The notes: a model not told the origin generated them from the letters alone. Positions 1 to 6,423 are shown, counted from the stretch's first letter. The stretch: 7,887 nucleotides of DNA from Lachnospiraceae bacterium (GCA_021199395.1 JAJQIE010000290.1:1-7887); one strand, 5' to 3'. Program-made: numbers and translations.

Positions 1-1
1 A

Positions 2-52
2 CTGATGACTGAGCGGCGGCAGGATACATTGATGAAGTACACAGGGCTTTGA
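2..52 (+). pseudogene. Upstream coding remnant of the DUF554 gene, ending in an in-frame TGA
   Basis: Read in the same frame as the DUF554 gene that follows, this stretch encodes LMTERRQDTLMKYTGL and then a TGA at 50-52. From memory of the family, this matches the conserved N-terminal region of DUF554/YqgA/YdfK proteins: a P/T-E-R segment, then a helix, then GLxT just before the first long hydrophobic segment. The coding match therefore runs straight through the stop, which falls where the family has an ordinary residue. A one-base change from a cysteine codon (TGC/TGT) or a tryptophan codon (TGG) would explain it. TGA ends other genes here (646, 4914, 7763), so stop reassignment is unlikely. 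The true start lies outside the window. The stop could be a real nonsense mutation or a sequencing error. Confidence 0.6.
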
Positions 53-55
53 ACA

Positions 56-646
56 ATGTTTATCGGAATCGGCGGAGCGCTTGAGAAAATGCTCTCTGTC
101 AGTGACGGTCAGCTCAGCTCAGGGAAATCCATGATGATCATAGGGTGCTTCGCGCTGGGAGCGCTCATCGGAGAGGCGCTGAATATCGAACAGCATATTG
201 AGAATTTTGGAGAGTGGCTGAAACGCAGGAGCGGCAATGCAGACGACAATTCGTTTGTCGGCGCGTTTGTGACCGCTTCCTTTACTGTCTGCATCGGAGC
301 GATGGCTATCGTTGGCTCGATTCAGGATGGTATGTCCGGAGATCCGACTACTTTGATGATGAAAGCAATTTTGGATTTTCTGATTATTATGGTTATGTCC
401 GCTTCTCTGGGCAAGGGATGTATCTTCTCCGCGATCCCGGTCGGTATCTTTCAGGGCTCGATAACAATTCTCGCAAGCGCGCTCTCTCCGCTTATGACAG
501 AGGGAACCCTGAACAGTATCTCACTGATCGGTTCCATGCTGATTTTCTGCGTCGGGGTGAATCTGATCTGGGAACATAAGCTGAGGGTCGCAAACATGCT
601 TCCGGCAATCCTGATTGCCGCAGTCTGGGGAGCGTTTGTGCAATGA
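56..646 (+). CDS. DUF554 family membrane protein (YqgA/YdfK-like), N-terminally interrupted
   Basis: The protein is a polytopic inner-membrane protein of the DUF554 family. The molecular role is not established, although a transporter-like function has been proposed for the family. The 196 residues open with FIGIGGALEKM and contain hydrophobic segments at about 27-43, 70-92, 104-145 (probably two spans), 153-171 and 180-195. The glycine-rich ALGALIGEALNIE and the GSIQDG motif after the third segment are typical of the family. Full-length members are about 225-240 residues, so roughly 30-40 N-terminal residues are missing. The matching codons lie just upstream in the same frame, beyond a TGA at 50-52. 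The ATG at 56 has no convincing ribosome binding site and lies inside the conserved region, so it is the longest open stretch rather than a likely natural start. The gene ends 70 bases before the cobalamin genes. No functional link to them is evident. Family assignment is firm; functionality is doubtful. Confidence 0.8.
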   Translation: MFIGIGGALEKMLSVSDGQLSSGKSMMIIGCFALGALIGEALNIEQHIENFGEWLKRRSGNADDNSFVGAFVTASFTVCIGAMAIVGSIQDGMSGDPTTLMMKAILDFLIIMVMSASLGKGCIFSAIPVGIFQGSITILASALSPLMTEGTLNSISLIGSMLIFCVGVNLIWEHKLRVANMLPAILIAAVWGAFVQ

Positions 647-675
647 AAAATACAACGGTGTGACAGGACAGGAAT

Positions 676-693
676 ATCTGTCGTTTGACAGAT
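676..693 (+). repeat. Inverted repeat, 7-bp stem with 4-base loop
   Basis: ATCTGTC and GACAGAT form a perfect stem around the loop GTTT in the 70-base gap before the cobalamin fusion gene. Two more GACAG copies just upstream (662-666 and 667-671) could compete for the same CTGTC arm, so alternative foldings are possible. No T-run follows, so this is not a classical intrinsic terminator. It could be an operator or a leader hairpin, or it may have no function. Confidence 0.4.
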
Positions 694-716
694 GACGGGC
701 AAAGCGAGGAAGCTAA

Positions 717-3155
717 ATGCAGAAAACAGAAAGAAAGAATATTCTGGTATTTGGGGGTACAATTGAAGGACGCAGGGTATCCGGATATCTGACCGGGCGG
801 CATGCGAGGCATACGGTTTGTGTCGCTACGGAATACGGTGAGGAAGTGCTGCAGCACGGGGAATGCGATATTCCTTCGCCGGGCTGTATCCAGGATTTTG
901 CGCGGGATATTTCCGCGCCGGGTGGTATCCCACACTCTGAAATGACAATTCATCAGGGCAGGATGAATACGGAGCAGATGTGTGAGCTTATGCGGGAAGG
1001 GCAATATGCGCTGGTGGTGGATGCGACGCATCCATATGCGGTTGAAGTATCGAACAATATCCGTGAGGCGTGCAAAAGAGAGCATATGGAGTATGTGCGC
1101 TATCTGAGAATGTTTGAAGATGCAAGGGAGGGCTCACAGGATAAGAATTTGGATACCTCTGGAATGTCTCAAACGCGCAGCGGCTTTGAAAAGCGGGAAC
1201 TGCCGCCCGGAATGGTTTCTGTCAATTCAACCAGAGAGGCCGCAGAATATCTGGAATCACAAAAAGGCGGTATCTTTCTGACTACGGGCAGCAAGGAGCT
1301 GCATATTTTTACCGAGTGTATTTCCGATGCTTCCCGCCTGTTTGCGCGGGTTCTCCCCTCGGCGGAGGTGATCGCTTCCTGCCGTGCGCTTGGACTAGAG
1401 GGAAAGCAGATCTGCGCAATGCAGGGACCGTTTTCGATGGAAATGAATGTGGCGATGCTGCGGCAGACCGGCGCGTCTTATCTGGTCACAAAGGACACCG
1501 GAGTTTCCGGCGGCTTTCCGGAGAAGATGGAGGCTGCGCGCCAGTGCGGAATCACGGCGATCGTTATCCGCAGACCGGAGGAGAGCGGGCTGGACTGGAC
1601 GGAGGTAAAGAAAAAGCTGGATGCCGTGTTAGACAATGACGGGAATAGAGAGCCTTTGTCCCTGCAATTAACCATGGAAAAAACAGCCGAAGGAACCGGC
1701 TCATGTAATACGGAATATGAAAAACACGGCTTCCGCCGCCAGATTAGCTGTATCGGTATCGGAATGGGACTTCCTGAGACTCTGACGCTGGAAGCTGCCC
1801 GTGAGATCAGGGAGGCGCAGGTGATTTTTGGAGCAAAGCGGGTTCTCGAAAGCGCCCGTATCCTGCTGAGACGAACCACTTTCACAGCCCCCGATCCAGG
1901 ACAGTCGTATGCCGGAGAAGCATTTCAGAGTGGACAGAAATCGGGAGAGAGCGAGTTTCAGGTGAATTCAGAAAGCTCCGAAAACCAGATAAACTCCAAA
2001 AACCAGGAAAACCGCAAAAAACAGGAGTCATCCCAAAACCAGGAAAAACCACAGTTTATCGAGGAGTACAACGCACAGAAAATCTATACCTGGCTGGAAG
2101 AACATCCGTGGTATCATCGGGCAGCGATTCTGATGTCAGGAGACGTCGGCTTTTACAGTGGAGCGCGTCAGGTGGCGGAAGTCTTTCCGGCGGAAGAAAT
2201 CCGGTATTATTGCGGTATTTCCTCCATTGTATATTTTGCATCAAGGATACCGACCGCCTGGCAGGACGCAAAGCTTTTGAGTGCCCATGGAAAAGAGCTT
2301 GCTCTTTTGAATTATGTAAAAAAATATCCGAAAATTATTTTGCTGGTTGGCGGTTCGAAGGATGTAGAACGGCTTTGCAAAGAGCTTTGCGACGGAGGAA
2401 TGGAGCAGGTACGCGTGACAGTCGGAGCGAACCTGTCCTATTTGGACGAAGCGATATACACCGGTAATCCAGCAGATTTTATCAGGCAGACTGCGCAGCG
2501 GTTTGAAAATAGGGGAAGCTCCCTGTATATTATGATGGTGGAGAATCCGCAGGCGGGAACTGTGATTACGCCAGGCATCCCGGATGAGGAATTCGTGCGC
2601 GGCAAGGTACCGATGACAAAGGAAGAGATCCGTGCGCTTTCCGTTGCGAAGCTGCGTCTGCGGGAGGATTCCATAGTCTATGACGTGGGAGCAGGTACAG
2701 GCTCCGTGTCGGTAGAATGTGCCAGACTGTGTACCGAGGGTAAAGTATACGCTATCGAGCGCAATCCGGAGGGAATTGCTCTGATTCAGGAAAACAGCAG
2801 AAAAATCGGCGTCTCGAATCTCATCACTATAGAGGGAACCGCGCCGGATGCGCTGAATGATCTGCCGGTACCGACCCATGCGTTTATCGGGGGCAGTTCC
2901 GGCAATATGCGTGAAATTATCCATATGCTGCGGGAAAAGAATCCGTCCATTCGAATTGTTATCAATACCATCTCGATGGAGAGTATTGCTGAGGTCATGG
3001 ATCTGATCAAAGAGATGGGTCTTGCGGATGCGGATATTGTACAGGTTTCGGCGGCAAAATCCCGCACGCTGGGGCGGTATCATATGATGACCGCGCACAA
3101 TCCGGTGTATATTGTATCCTTAGGCGGTGGGGGATTCTTTATTCCCGCGAAGTAA
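717..3155 (+). CDS. cbiJ-cbiET: Fused cobalt-precorrin-6A reductase / cobalt-precorrin-7 C5-methyltransferase / cobalt-precorrin-6B C15-methyltransferase (CbiJ-CbiE-CbiT)
   Basis: This 812-residue cytosolic enzyme covers three consecutive steps of anaerobic corrin ring synthesis: 6A to 6B by reduction (CbiJ), 6B to 7 by C15 methylation with C12 acetate decarboxylation (CbiT), and 7 to 8 by C5 methylation (CbiE). Residues 8-310 are CbiJ/CobK, with a nucleotide-binding LVFGGTIEGR start, DATHPYA at about 102-108, TTGSKEL, QGPF and a TKDTG...GGFPEK segment. Residues 343-615 are CbiE, with IGIGMG near 345, SGDVGFYS from 474 and GISS. Residues 619-812 are CbiT, with PGIPDEEF and the SAM-binding DVGAGTG at 656-662. 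CbiE-CbiT fusions (CobL) are common; adding CbiJ at the front is less so. A 52-residue Asn/Gln/Lys-rich linker (395-446) interrupts CbiE and includes a 4 x 6-residue repeat. The ATG at 717 follows AGGA at good spacing. cbiA starts 40 bases downstream, which suggests cotranscription. Confidence 0.93.
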   Translation: MQKTERKNILVFGGTIEGRRVSGYLTGRHARHTVCVATEYGEEVLQHGECDIPSPGCIQDFARDISAPGGIPHSEMTIHQGRMNTEQMCELMREGQYALVVDATHPYAVEVSNNIREACKREHMEYVRYLRMFEDAREGSQDKNLDTSGMSQTRSGFEKRELPPGMVSVNSTREAAEYLESQKGGIFLTTGSKELHIFTECISDASRLFARVLPSAEVIASCRALGLEGKQICAMQGPFSMEMNVAMLRQTGASYLVTKDTGVSGGFPEKMEAARQCGITAIVIRRPEESGLDWTEVKKKLDAVLDNDGNREPLSLQLTMEKTAEGTGSCNTEYEKHGFRRQISCIGIGMGLPETLTLEAAREIREAQVIFGAKRVLESARILLRRTTFTAPDPGQSYAGEAFQSGQKSGESEFQVNSESSENQINSKNQENRKKQESSQNQEKPQFIEEYNAQKIYTWLEEHPWYHRAAILMSGDVGFYSGARQVAEVFPAEEIRYYCGISSIVYFASRIPTAWQDAKLLSAHGKELALLNYVKKYPKIILLVGGSKDVERLCKELCDGGMEQVRVTVGANLSYLDEAIYTGNPADFIRQTAQRFENRGSSLYIMMVENPQAGTVITPGIPDEEFVRGKVPMTKEEIRALSVAKLRLREDSIVYDVGAGTGSVSVECARLCTEGKVYAIERNPEGIALIQENSRKIGVSNLITIEGTAPDALNDLPVPTHAFIGGSSGNMREIIHMLREKNPSIRIVINTISMESIAEVMDLIKEMGLADADIVQVSAAKSRTLGRYHMMTAHNPVYIVSLGGGGFFIPAK
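1977..2048 (+). repeat. In-frame tandem repeat, 4 x 18 bp, inside the CbiE domain
   Basis: Four consecutive 18-base units start at 1977, 1995, 2013 and 2031. They encode SENQIN, SKNQEN, RKKQES and SQNQEK. Each unit keeps an A-rich core around AAAACCAGG. The repeat lies in a hydrophilic insertion between the first Rossmann-like half of CbiE and its GDVGFYS region, where ordinary CbiE proteins have only a short loop. The composition (Asn, Gln, Lys, Glu, Ser) predicts a disordered, solvent-exposed loop. Confidence 0.8.
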
Positions 3156-3195
3156 GGACGACCTGTCGCTGAATCAAAATGAGGTTGGATGGATT

Positions 3196-4914
3196 ATGTT
3201 GCATTTGCCGAGAATAATGCTTGCCGCACCATCGAGCGGCAGTGGGAAAACAATGATTACCTGTGGGATTCTGGAGGCGTTCTGTAGGCGTGGTTTGAAT
3301 CCTGCTTCTTTTAAATGCGGCCCTGACTACATTGACCCGATGTTCCATGCGCGGGTCATCGGTACGCCATCGAGAAATCTCGATACCTTTTTTACGGAGC
3401 CGGAGGTCACACGATATCTTTTTGCGAAAACCGCAAAAAATGCAGGTATTTCCGTTTTGGAGGGCGTTATGGGAATCTATGATGGGCTCGGCGGGATATC
3501 CGCAAAAGCATCCTCCTATGACCTTGCCCTGGTGACGAAAACCCCAATTGTACTGGTGGTGAACGCCCACGGGATGAGCCTGTCCGTGATCCCGCTGATA
3601 AAAGGTTATCTGGACTATCAGAAGCAGTGTATGGAAACGCTTTTTCACAGGAGTTCGGGGACAGCCGGATCTGCTCATTCTGAGAACGCTTCTCGGTTGG
3701 GAGAAGGATTCATTCGCGGTGTAATTCTGAATCAGATGACAAAAACGACTTATCTGCTGCTCAGAGACGAGATTGAGCGGCAGACGGGTATACGGCTGTA
3801 CGGCTATGTTCCGAGACTTGACGATGCGGCGGTAGAGAGCAGACATCTGGGACTGGTGACGCCGGGGGAGATCGCGGATCTGAAAGTACGGCTTGGTCGG
3901 CTGGGCGAGGAACTGGAGCAGTGCCTGGATCTGGATGGGCTCATTTCACTCGCACAGGAAGCAGAGGATTATGAGGAGGAAACGCCCCCTCACGAATGTT
4001 CGGCGGCAGGTTGCGCCCCCCATGAAAAAACGCTTCGCGTTGGGGTGGCGCGGGAGGAAACGCCCCCTCACGAGTGTTCGGCGGCAGGTTGCGCCCCCCA
4101 TAAAAAAACGCTTCGCGTTGGGGTGGCGCGGGATGAGGCGTTTTGCTTTTGCTATCAGGACAATCTGGATTTACTGAAGCAGCTGGGGGCGGAGATTGTC
4201 CCATTTTCACCATTGTGCGACTCAAAGCTGCCGGAGCACATCGGCGGACTGATCCTGTACGGCGGCTATCCGGAATTATATGCACGCCAGCTCTCGGAAA
4301 ATCAGGCTATGAGGGCTGCGATTCGTGAAAAAATAGAAAATGGTATCCCCTATCTCGCTGAATGCGGCGGCTTTATGTATCTGCATGAGCAGATGGAGGA
4401 TATGGAAGGAAACGTGTGGCCGATGTGCGGCTGTATTCATGGGAGTGCTTACCGCACTCCAAAGCTTGGAAGGTTTGGCTATATCACACTGAGTACACAA
4501 TGCTTGGAATCAGAGGCTTCGAACGAGCTCGATGGTTCAGACGGGAGAGTATGCCCGGACGGATTGCGGCGGACAGTCGTGGATGAGACAGATGGAAAAG
4601 CCGGCCTTGACGAATTGCAACGGACAGCCGCAGATGAGACAGACAGACCTGTGCAGTGGAAGACAGGCTTTCTCAGGCCAGGCGAGACAATCCGCGCGCA
4701 TGAGTTCCATTATTTTGACAGCACGGATCCGGGTCATGACTATAAGGCGGTAAAACCGACCGGAAAGCGAACCTGGGATTGCATTCATGCTTCCGATCAC
4801 AGCGTAGCGGGCTATCCGCACCTGTATTACTGGTCAAATCCGGAATTTGCGGCGAGATTTCTGGAGTGTGTAAAGGCCTGCGGTGAACCGGATGACAGAA
4901 TTTACAGGAAATGA
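3196..4914 (+). CDS. cbiA: Cobyrinate a,c-diamide synthase CbiA
   Basis: CbiA uses ATP and glutamine to amidate the a and c side chains of cobyrinate in the cytosol. The N-terminal ATPase domain has the P-loop APSSGSGKT (residues 11-19), KCGPDYIDP, SRNLDTFF and LEGVMGIYDG. The C-terminal glutamine amidotransferase domain has the LILYGGYPE strand, the catalytic cysteine in LAECGGF (Cys390), HEFHYF (from His502) and YPHLYYWSNPEF. From the ATG at 3196 the protein is 572 residues, about 110 longer than the usual 450-470. The excess sits in three insertions: a Ser/Gly/Ala stretch before GFIRGVILNQ, a duplicated 26-residue unit at 261-312 between the two domains, and a loop of about 40 residues with a 17-residue repeat before HEFHYF. 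I prefer ATG 3196 over a GTG at 3127 because it starts directly before the conserved core and follows GAGG/GGAT; the GTG would overlap the previous gene by 29 bases. The 40-base gap suggests one operon. All catalytic motifs are intact. Confidence 0.93.
   Translation: MLHLPRIMLAAPSSGSGKTMITCGILEAFCRRGLNPASFKCGPDYIDPMFHARVIGTPSRNLDTFFTEPEVTRYLFAKTAKNAGISVLEGVMGIYDGLGGISAKASSYDLALVTKTPIVLVVNAHGMSLSVIPLIKGYLDYQKQCMETLFHRSSGTAGSAHSENASRLGEGFIRGVILNQMTKTTYLLLRDEIERQTGIRLYGYVPRLDDAAVESRHLGLVTPGEIADLKVRLGRLGEELEQCLDLDGLISLAQEAEDYEEETPPHECSAAGCAPHEKTLRVGVAREETPPHECSAAGCAPHKKTLRVGVARDEAFCFCYQDNLDLLKQLGAEIVPFSPLCDSKLPEHIGGLILYGGYPELYARQLSENQAMRAAIREKIENGIPYLAECGGFMYLHEQMEDMEGNVWPMCGCIHGSAYRTPKLGRFGYITLSTQCLESEASNELDGSDGRVCPDGLRRTVVDETDGKAGLDELQRTAADETDRPVQWKTGFLRPGETIRAHEFHYFDSTDPGHDYKAVKPTGKRTWDCIHASDHSVAGYPHLYYWSNPEFAARFLECVKACGEPDDRIYRK
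3976..4131 (+). repeat. In-frame tandem duplication, 2 x 78 bp, in cbiA
   Basis: Unit 1 is 3976-4053 and unit 2 is 4054-4131. They differ at two positions: 3996 A versus 4074 G, which is silent, and 4024 G versus 4102 A, which changes Glu to Lys. Each unit encodes 26 residues running from EETPPHECSAAGC to LRVGVAR. LRVGVAR followed by DEAF is the normal start of the CbiA amidotransferase domain, so the duplication copied a native segment plus foreign-looking sequence. Within each unit AAACGC occurs twice, 48 bases apart (3980-3985 and 4028-4033 in unit 1), like a short target duplication. Removing the 48 bases restores a normal EETLRVGVAR join. Confidence 0.92.
4558..4659 (+). repeat. In-frame imperfect tandem repeat, 2 x 51 bp, in cbiA
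   Basis: Two units starting at 4558 and 4609 share GACGRATTGC, CGGACAG and GATGAGACAGA. The first 13 residues of each are clearly related: DGLRRTVVDETDG and DELQRTAADETDR. The last few codons of the unit are not conserved. The repeat lies in an acidic, hydrophilic insertion of about 40 residues within the amidotransferase domain, just before the conserved HEFHYF. Most CbiA proteins have only a short turn here. It is older or less conserved than the 78-bp duplication. Confidence 0.7.
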
Positions 4915-4930
4915 TATTTATTGTTTCCCT

Positions 4931-4960
4931 TTGCGCCGTGGTTGTGTGCCAGATTATAGT
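4931..4960 (+). promoter_or_regulatory. Possible promoter for the dual-HTH regulator gene
   Basis: The 128-base gap after cbiA contains TATAGT at 4955-4960, a good -10 match. TTGCGC at 4931-4936, 18 bases further upstream, is a weak -35 match. It would place a transcription start near 4967, ahead of the inverted repeat at 4994-5011. No terminator is visible after cbiA, so read-through from the cobalamin genes remains possible. Confidence 0.3.
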
Positions 4961-4993
4961 GAACGGTAAAAATTTTTGCATTTGGCGATAGAC

Positions 4994-5011
4994 TGTGCGG
5001 CGCACCGCACA
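4994..5011 (+). promoter_or_regulatory. 7-bp inverted repeat upstream of the regulator gene (operator candidate)
   Basis: TGTGCGG and CCGCACA form a perfect inverted repeat around the loop CGCA, 31 bases before the regulator's ATG at 5043. It is GC-rich in an otherwise AT-rich stretch, and A residues rather than a T-run follow it, so it is not a plus-strand terminator. Its symmetry and position suit an operator (for instance autoregulation by the downstream DNA-binding protein) or a leader hairpin. The function is inferred from position only. Confidence 0.4.
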
Positions 5012-5042
5012 AAAACAGAAGACATCTTGTGAGGAAATCGAA

Positions 5043-6329
5043 ATGGAATATATGTCCGTCAAAGAGGCGGCGAAAAAATGGGGCATATCTGAACGGTATG
5101 TGCAGCGTTGCTGCACTGAAACGCGCATAGAGGGCGCAGTCAAGTTTGGCTGCTCATGGGCAATTCCGCTGGACGCTGAAAAACCTGCACGTATGCGGCA
5201 AAATACGGCAAAGCAAAATATTGTAAAGCAAAATGCGACAAAGCAAAACAATGCAAAGCAAAACAATGCAAAACAATACAATACAAAACAAAACGACGTC
5301 AGCCAAAAAACGGTAATACAGAATGAGGGAAAGCTTTATACGGCGATGCCGCTGCTAAATACGTCATGGCCGCCTGGAAAAGCAGTGGATTGTATTTCCG
5401 GAATGGAGGATACGGACGCCCGCAACATTGCGCTTGCGGAATATTATTATTTCAGCGGACAATCGGCTAAGGCCTCGGATATCGCTGAGGAATACCTGCC
5501 GCACAAAGACCTTGCTCTGCGTCTCTCCGCGTGCTGGCTTTATGCCTATGCAAATCTTGCCCTGGACCGGATTCCGAGGGCGAGACAGGCGATGATGCAG
5601 GTACGGGCAACGATAGAAGCTATCGACGAAAATACTCCTGCCGTATATCGCATCTATACGATCTGTATCGCTACCGGCGCGTGTGTGCTGCTGCATTTGC
5701 CGGTGCCGGAAGACTTTCCGTCTCTCAGGGAATGTATTTCTCAGCTGCCGACGGGGTTTCGCCTGTTTGTCCTGTATCTGCAGGCGCATCAGGCTTATTT
5801 AGACGGGCGGTACGGCGTCTGTATCGGCATTGCGGAAACGGCTCTTGCGCTGGAGGAGTCGCTCTATCCCATCCCAGCCATTTATCTGCATCTTGTATCT
5901 ACTATGGGCCACATCAATCTGAAACAGAGCGAGCAGGCAAAGGAGCATCTTCTGGAGGCATGGAAGATCGCGCAGCCGGACGATCTGATCGAAGCCTTTG
6001 GAGAGCATCACGGGCTGCTCGGCGGTATGCTGGAGACGGTGCTTCGAAAGGATTATCCGGATGATTTCAAACGGATAATTGACATTACCTACAGCTTTTC
6101 CGCCGGATGGAGGAAGGTTCATAACCCTGATACGGGACATCATGTGGCGGATGTTCTGACTACCATGGAATTTACCGTCGCTATGCTGGCGGCGCGCGGA
6201 TGGACAAACCAGGAGATCAGCGATCACCTGGGTATCAGGATCAGTACGGTAAAATGGTATATTTCCCTGATTTTAGATAAATTATATATAGAAAAGAGAG
6301 AGCAGCTTTCCCAATATATGCTTCGATAG
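5043..6329 (+). CDS. Transcriptional regulator with N-terminal excisionase/MerR-like HTH and C-terminal LuxR-type HTH
   Basis: This cytosolic protein of 428 residues has a DNA-binding motif at each end. Residues 4-42 (MSVKEAAKKWGISERYVQ to FGCSWAIP) resemble the excisionase/MerR-type helix-turn-helix. Residues 376-428 are a LuxR/GerE-type four-helix domain, with RGWTNQEISDHLGIRISTVKWYISLILDKL followed by a hydrophobic C-terminal helix. Between them lies a helical region of about 280 residues rich in Ala, Leu and Tyr. It resembles TPR-like sensory cores of large LuxR regulators, but there is no ATPase domain. A KQNxx repeat (residues 52-86) tethers the first HTH to the core. The ATG at 5043 follows GAGG (5031-5034) at 8 bases; an upstream GTG at 4995 lies in the inverted repeat and is unlikely. 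The target and signal are unknown. The position directly downstream of cbiA does not prove control of cobalamin genes. A strong terminator follows. Confidence 0.85.
   Translation: MEYMSVKEAAKKWGISERYVQRCCTETRIEGAVKFGCSWAIPLDAEKPARMRQNTAKQNIVKQNATKQNNAKQNNAKQYNTKQNDVSQKTVIQNEGKLYTAMPLLNTSWPPGKAVDCISGMEDTDARNIALAEYYYFSGQSAKASDIAEEYLPHKDLALRLSACWLYAYANLALDRIPRARQAMMQVRATIEAIDENTPAVYRIYTICIATGACVLLHLPVPEDFPSLRECISQLPTGFRLFVLYLQAHQAYLDGRYGVCIGIAETALALEESLYPIPAIYLHLVSTMGHINLKQSEQAKEHLLEAWKIAQPDDLIEAFGEHHGLLGGMLETVLRKDYPDDFKRIIDITYSFSAGWRKVHNPDTGHHVADVLTTMEFTVAMLAARGWTNQEISDHLGIRISTVKWYISLILDKLYIEKREQLSQYMLR
5196..5300 (+). repeat. In-frame tandem repeat, 7 x 15 bp (KQNxx), in the regulator
   Basis: Seven 15-base units start at 5196, 5211, 5226, 5241, 5256, 5271 and 5286. 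They encode RQNTA, KQNIV, KQNAT, KQNNA, KQNNA, KQYNT and KQNDV. An eighth, decayed unit (SQKTV) follows to 5315. The core is AAGCAAAAY. The copies at 5241 and 5256 are nearly identical, as expected from replication slippage. The run lies immediately after the N-terminal HTH and should form a flexible polar linker. Confidence 0.88.
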
Positions 6330-6337
6330 AAGGATCT

Positions 6338-6379
6338 GACACCCTACTTTTTTGTCTCGAAAAGTAGGGTGTCTTTTTT
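6338..6379 (+). terminator. Strong intrinsic terminator after the regulator gene
   Basis: A perfect 14-bp stem pairs GACACCCTACTTTT (6338-6351) with AAAAGTAGGGTGTC (6360-6373) around the loop TTGTCTCG. Six T residues follow directly (6374-6379). The stem begins 9 bases after the regulator's stop codon, so it ends that transcription unit and separates it from the cysteine-rich gene. No matching T-run exists on the minus strand, so it works in one direction. Confidence 0.95.
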
Positions 6380-6423
6380 AAAAAAAGATGTTAAACTCTC
6401 AGCATCTTATGGAAAACGAATTC

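Noticed and set aside
685..690. Perfect TTGACA as a -35 element for the cobalamin fusion gene
   Set aside because: No -10-like hexamer lies 16-18 bases downstream; that stretch is the ribosome binding site and start codon. The hexamer is also part of the inverted repeat at 676-693.
2241..3098. 285-codon open frame on the minus strand
   Set aside because: It lies wholly opposite the CbiE-CbiT coding region, has no ribosome binding site or recognisable domain, and is explained as a shadow of a well-supported gene.
3941..4285. Minus-strand open frame across the 78-bp duplication, with repeated REAFF-GGRNLPPN
   Set aside because: The repeated peptide is only the reverse reading of the tandem duplication in cbiA. 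Nothing supports translation on that strand.
5196..5300. CRISPR-like array
   Set aside because: The 15-base units are contiguous, without spacers, encode a regular KQNxx peptide in frame and are A-rich. This is a coding microsatellite.
6385..6408. AAGATG/CATCTT inverted repeat after the terminator
   Set aside because: A 6-bp A/T-rich stem with a 12-base loop is expected by chance at this composition and has no supporting context.
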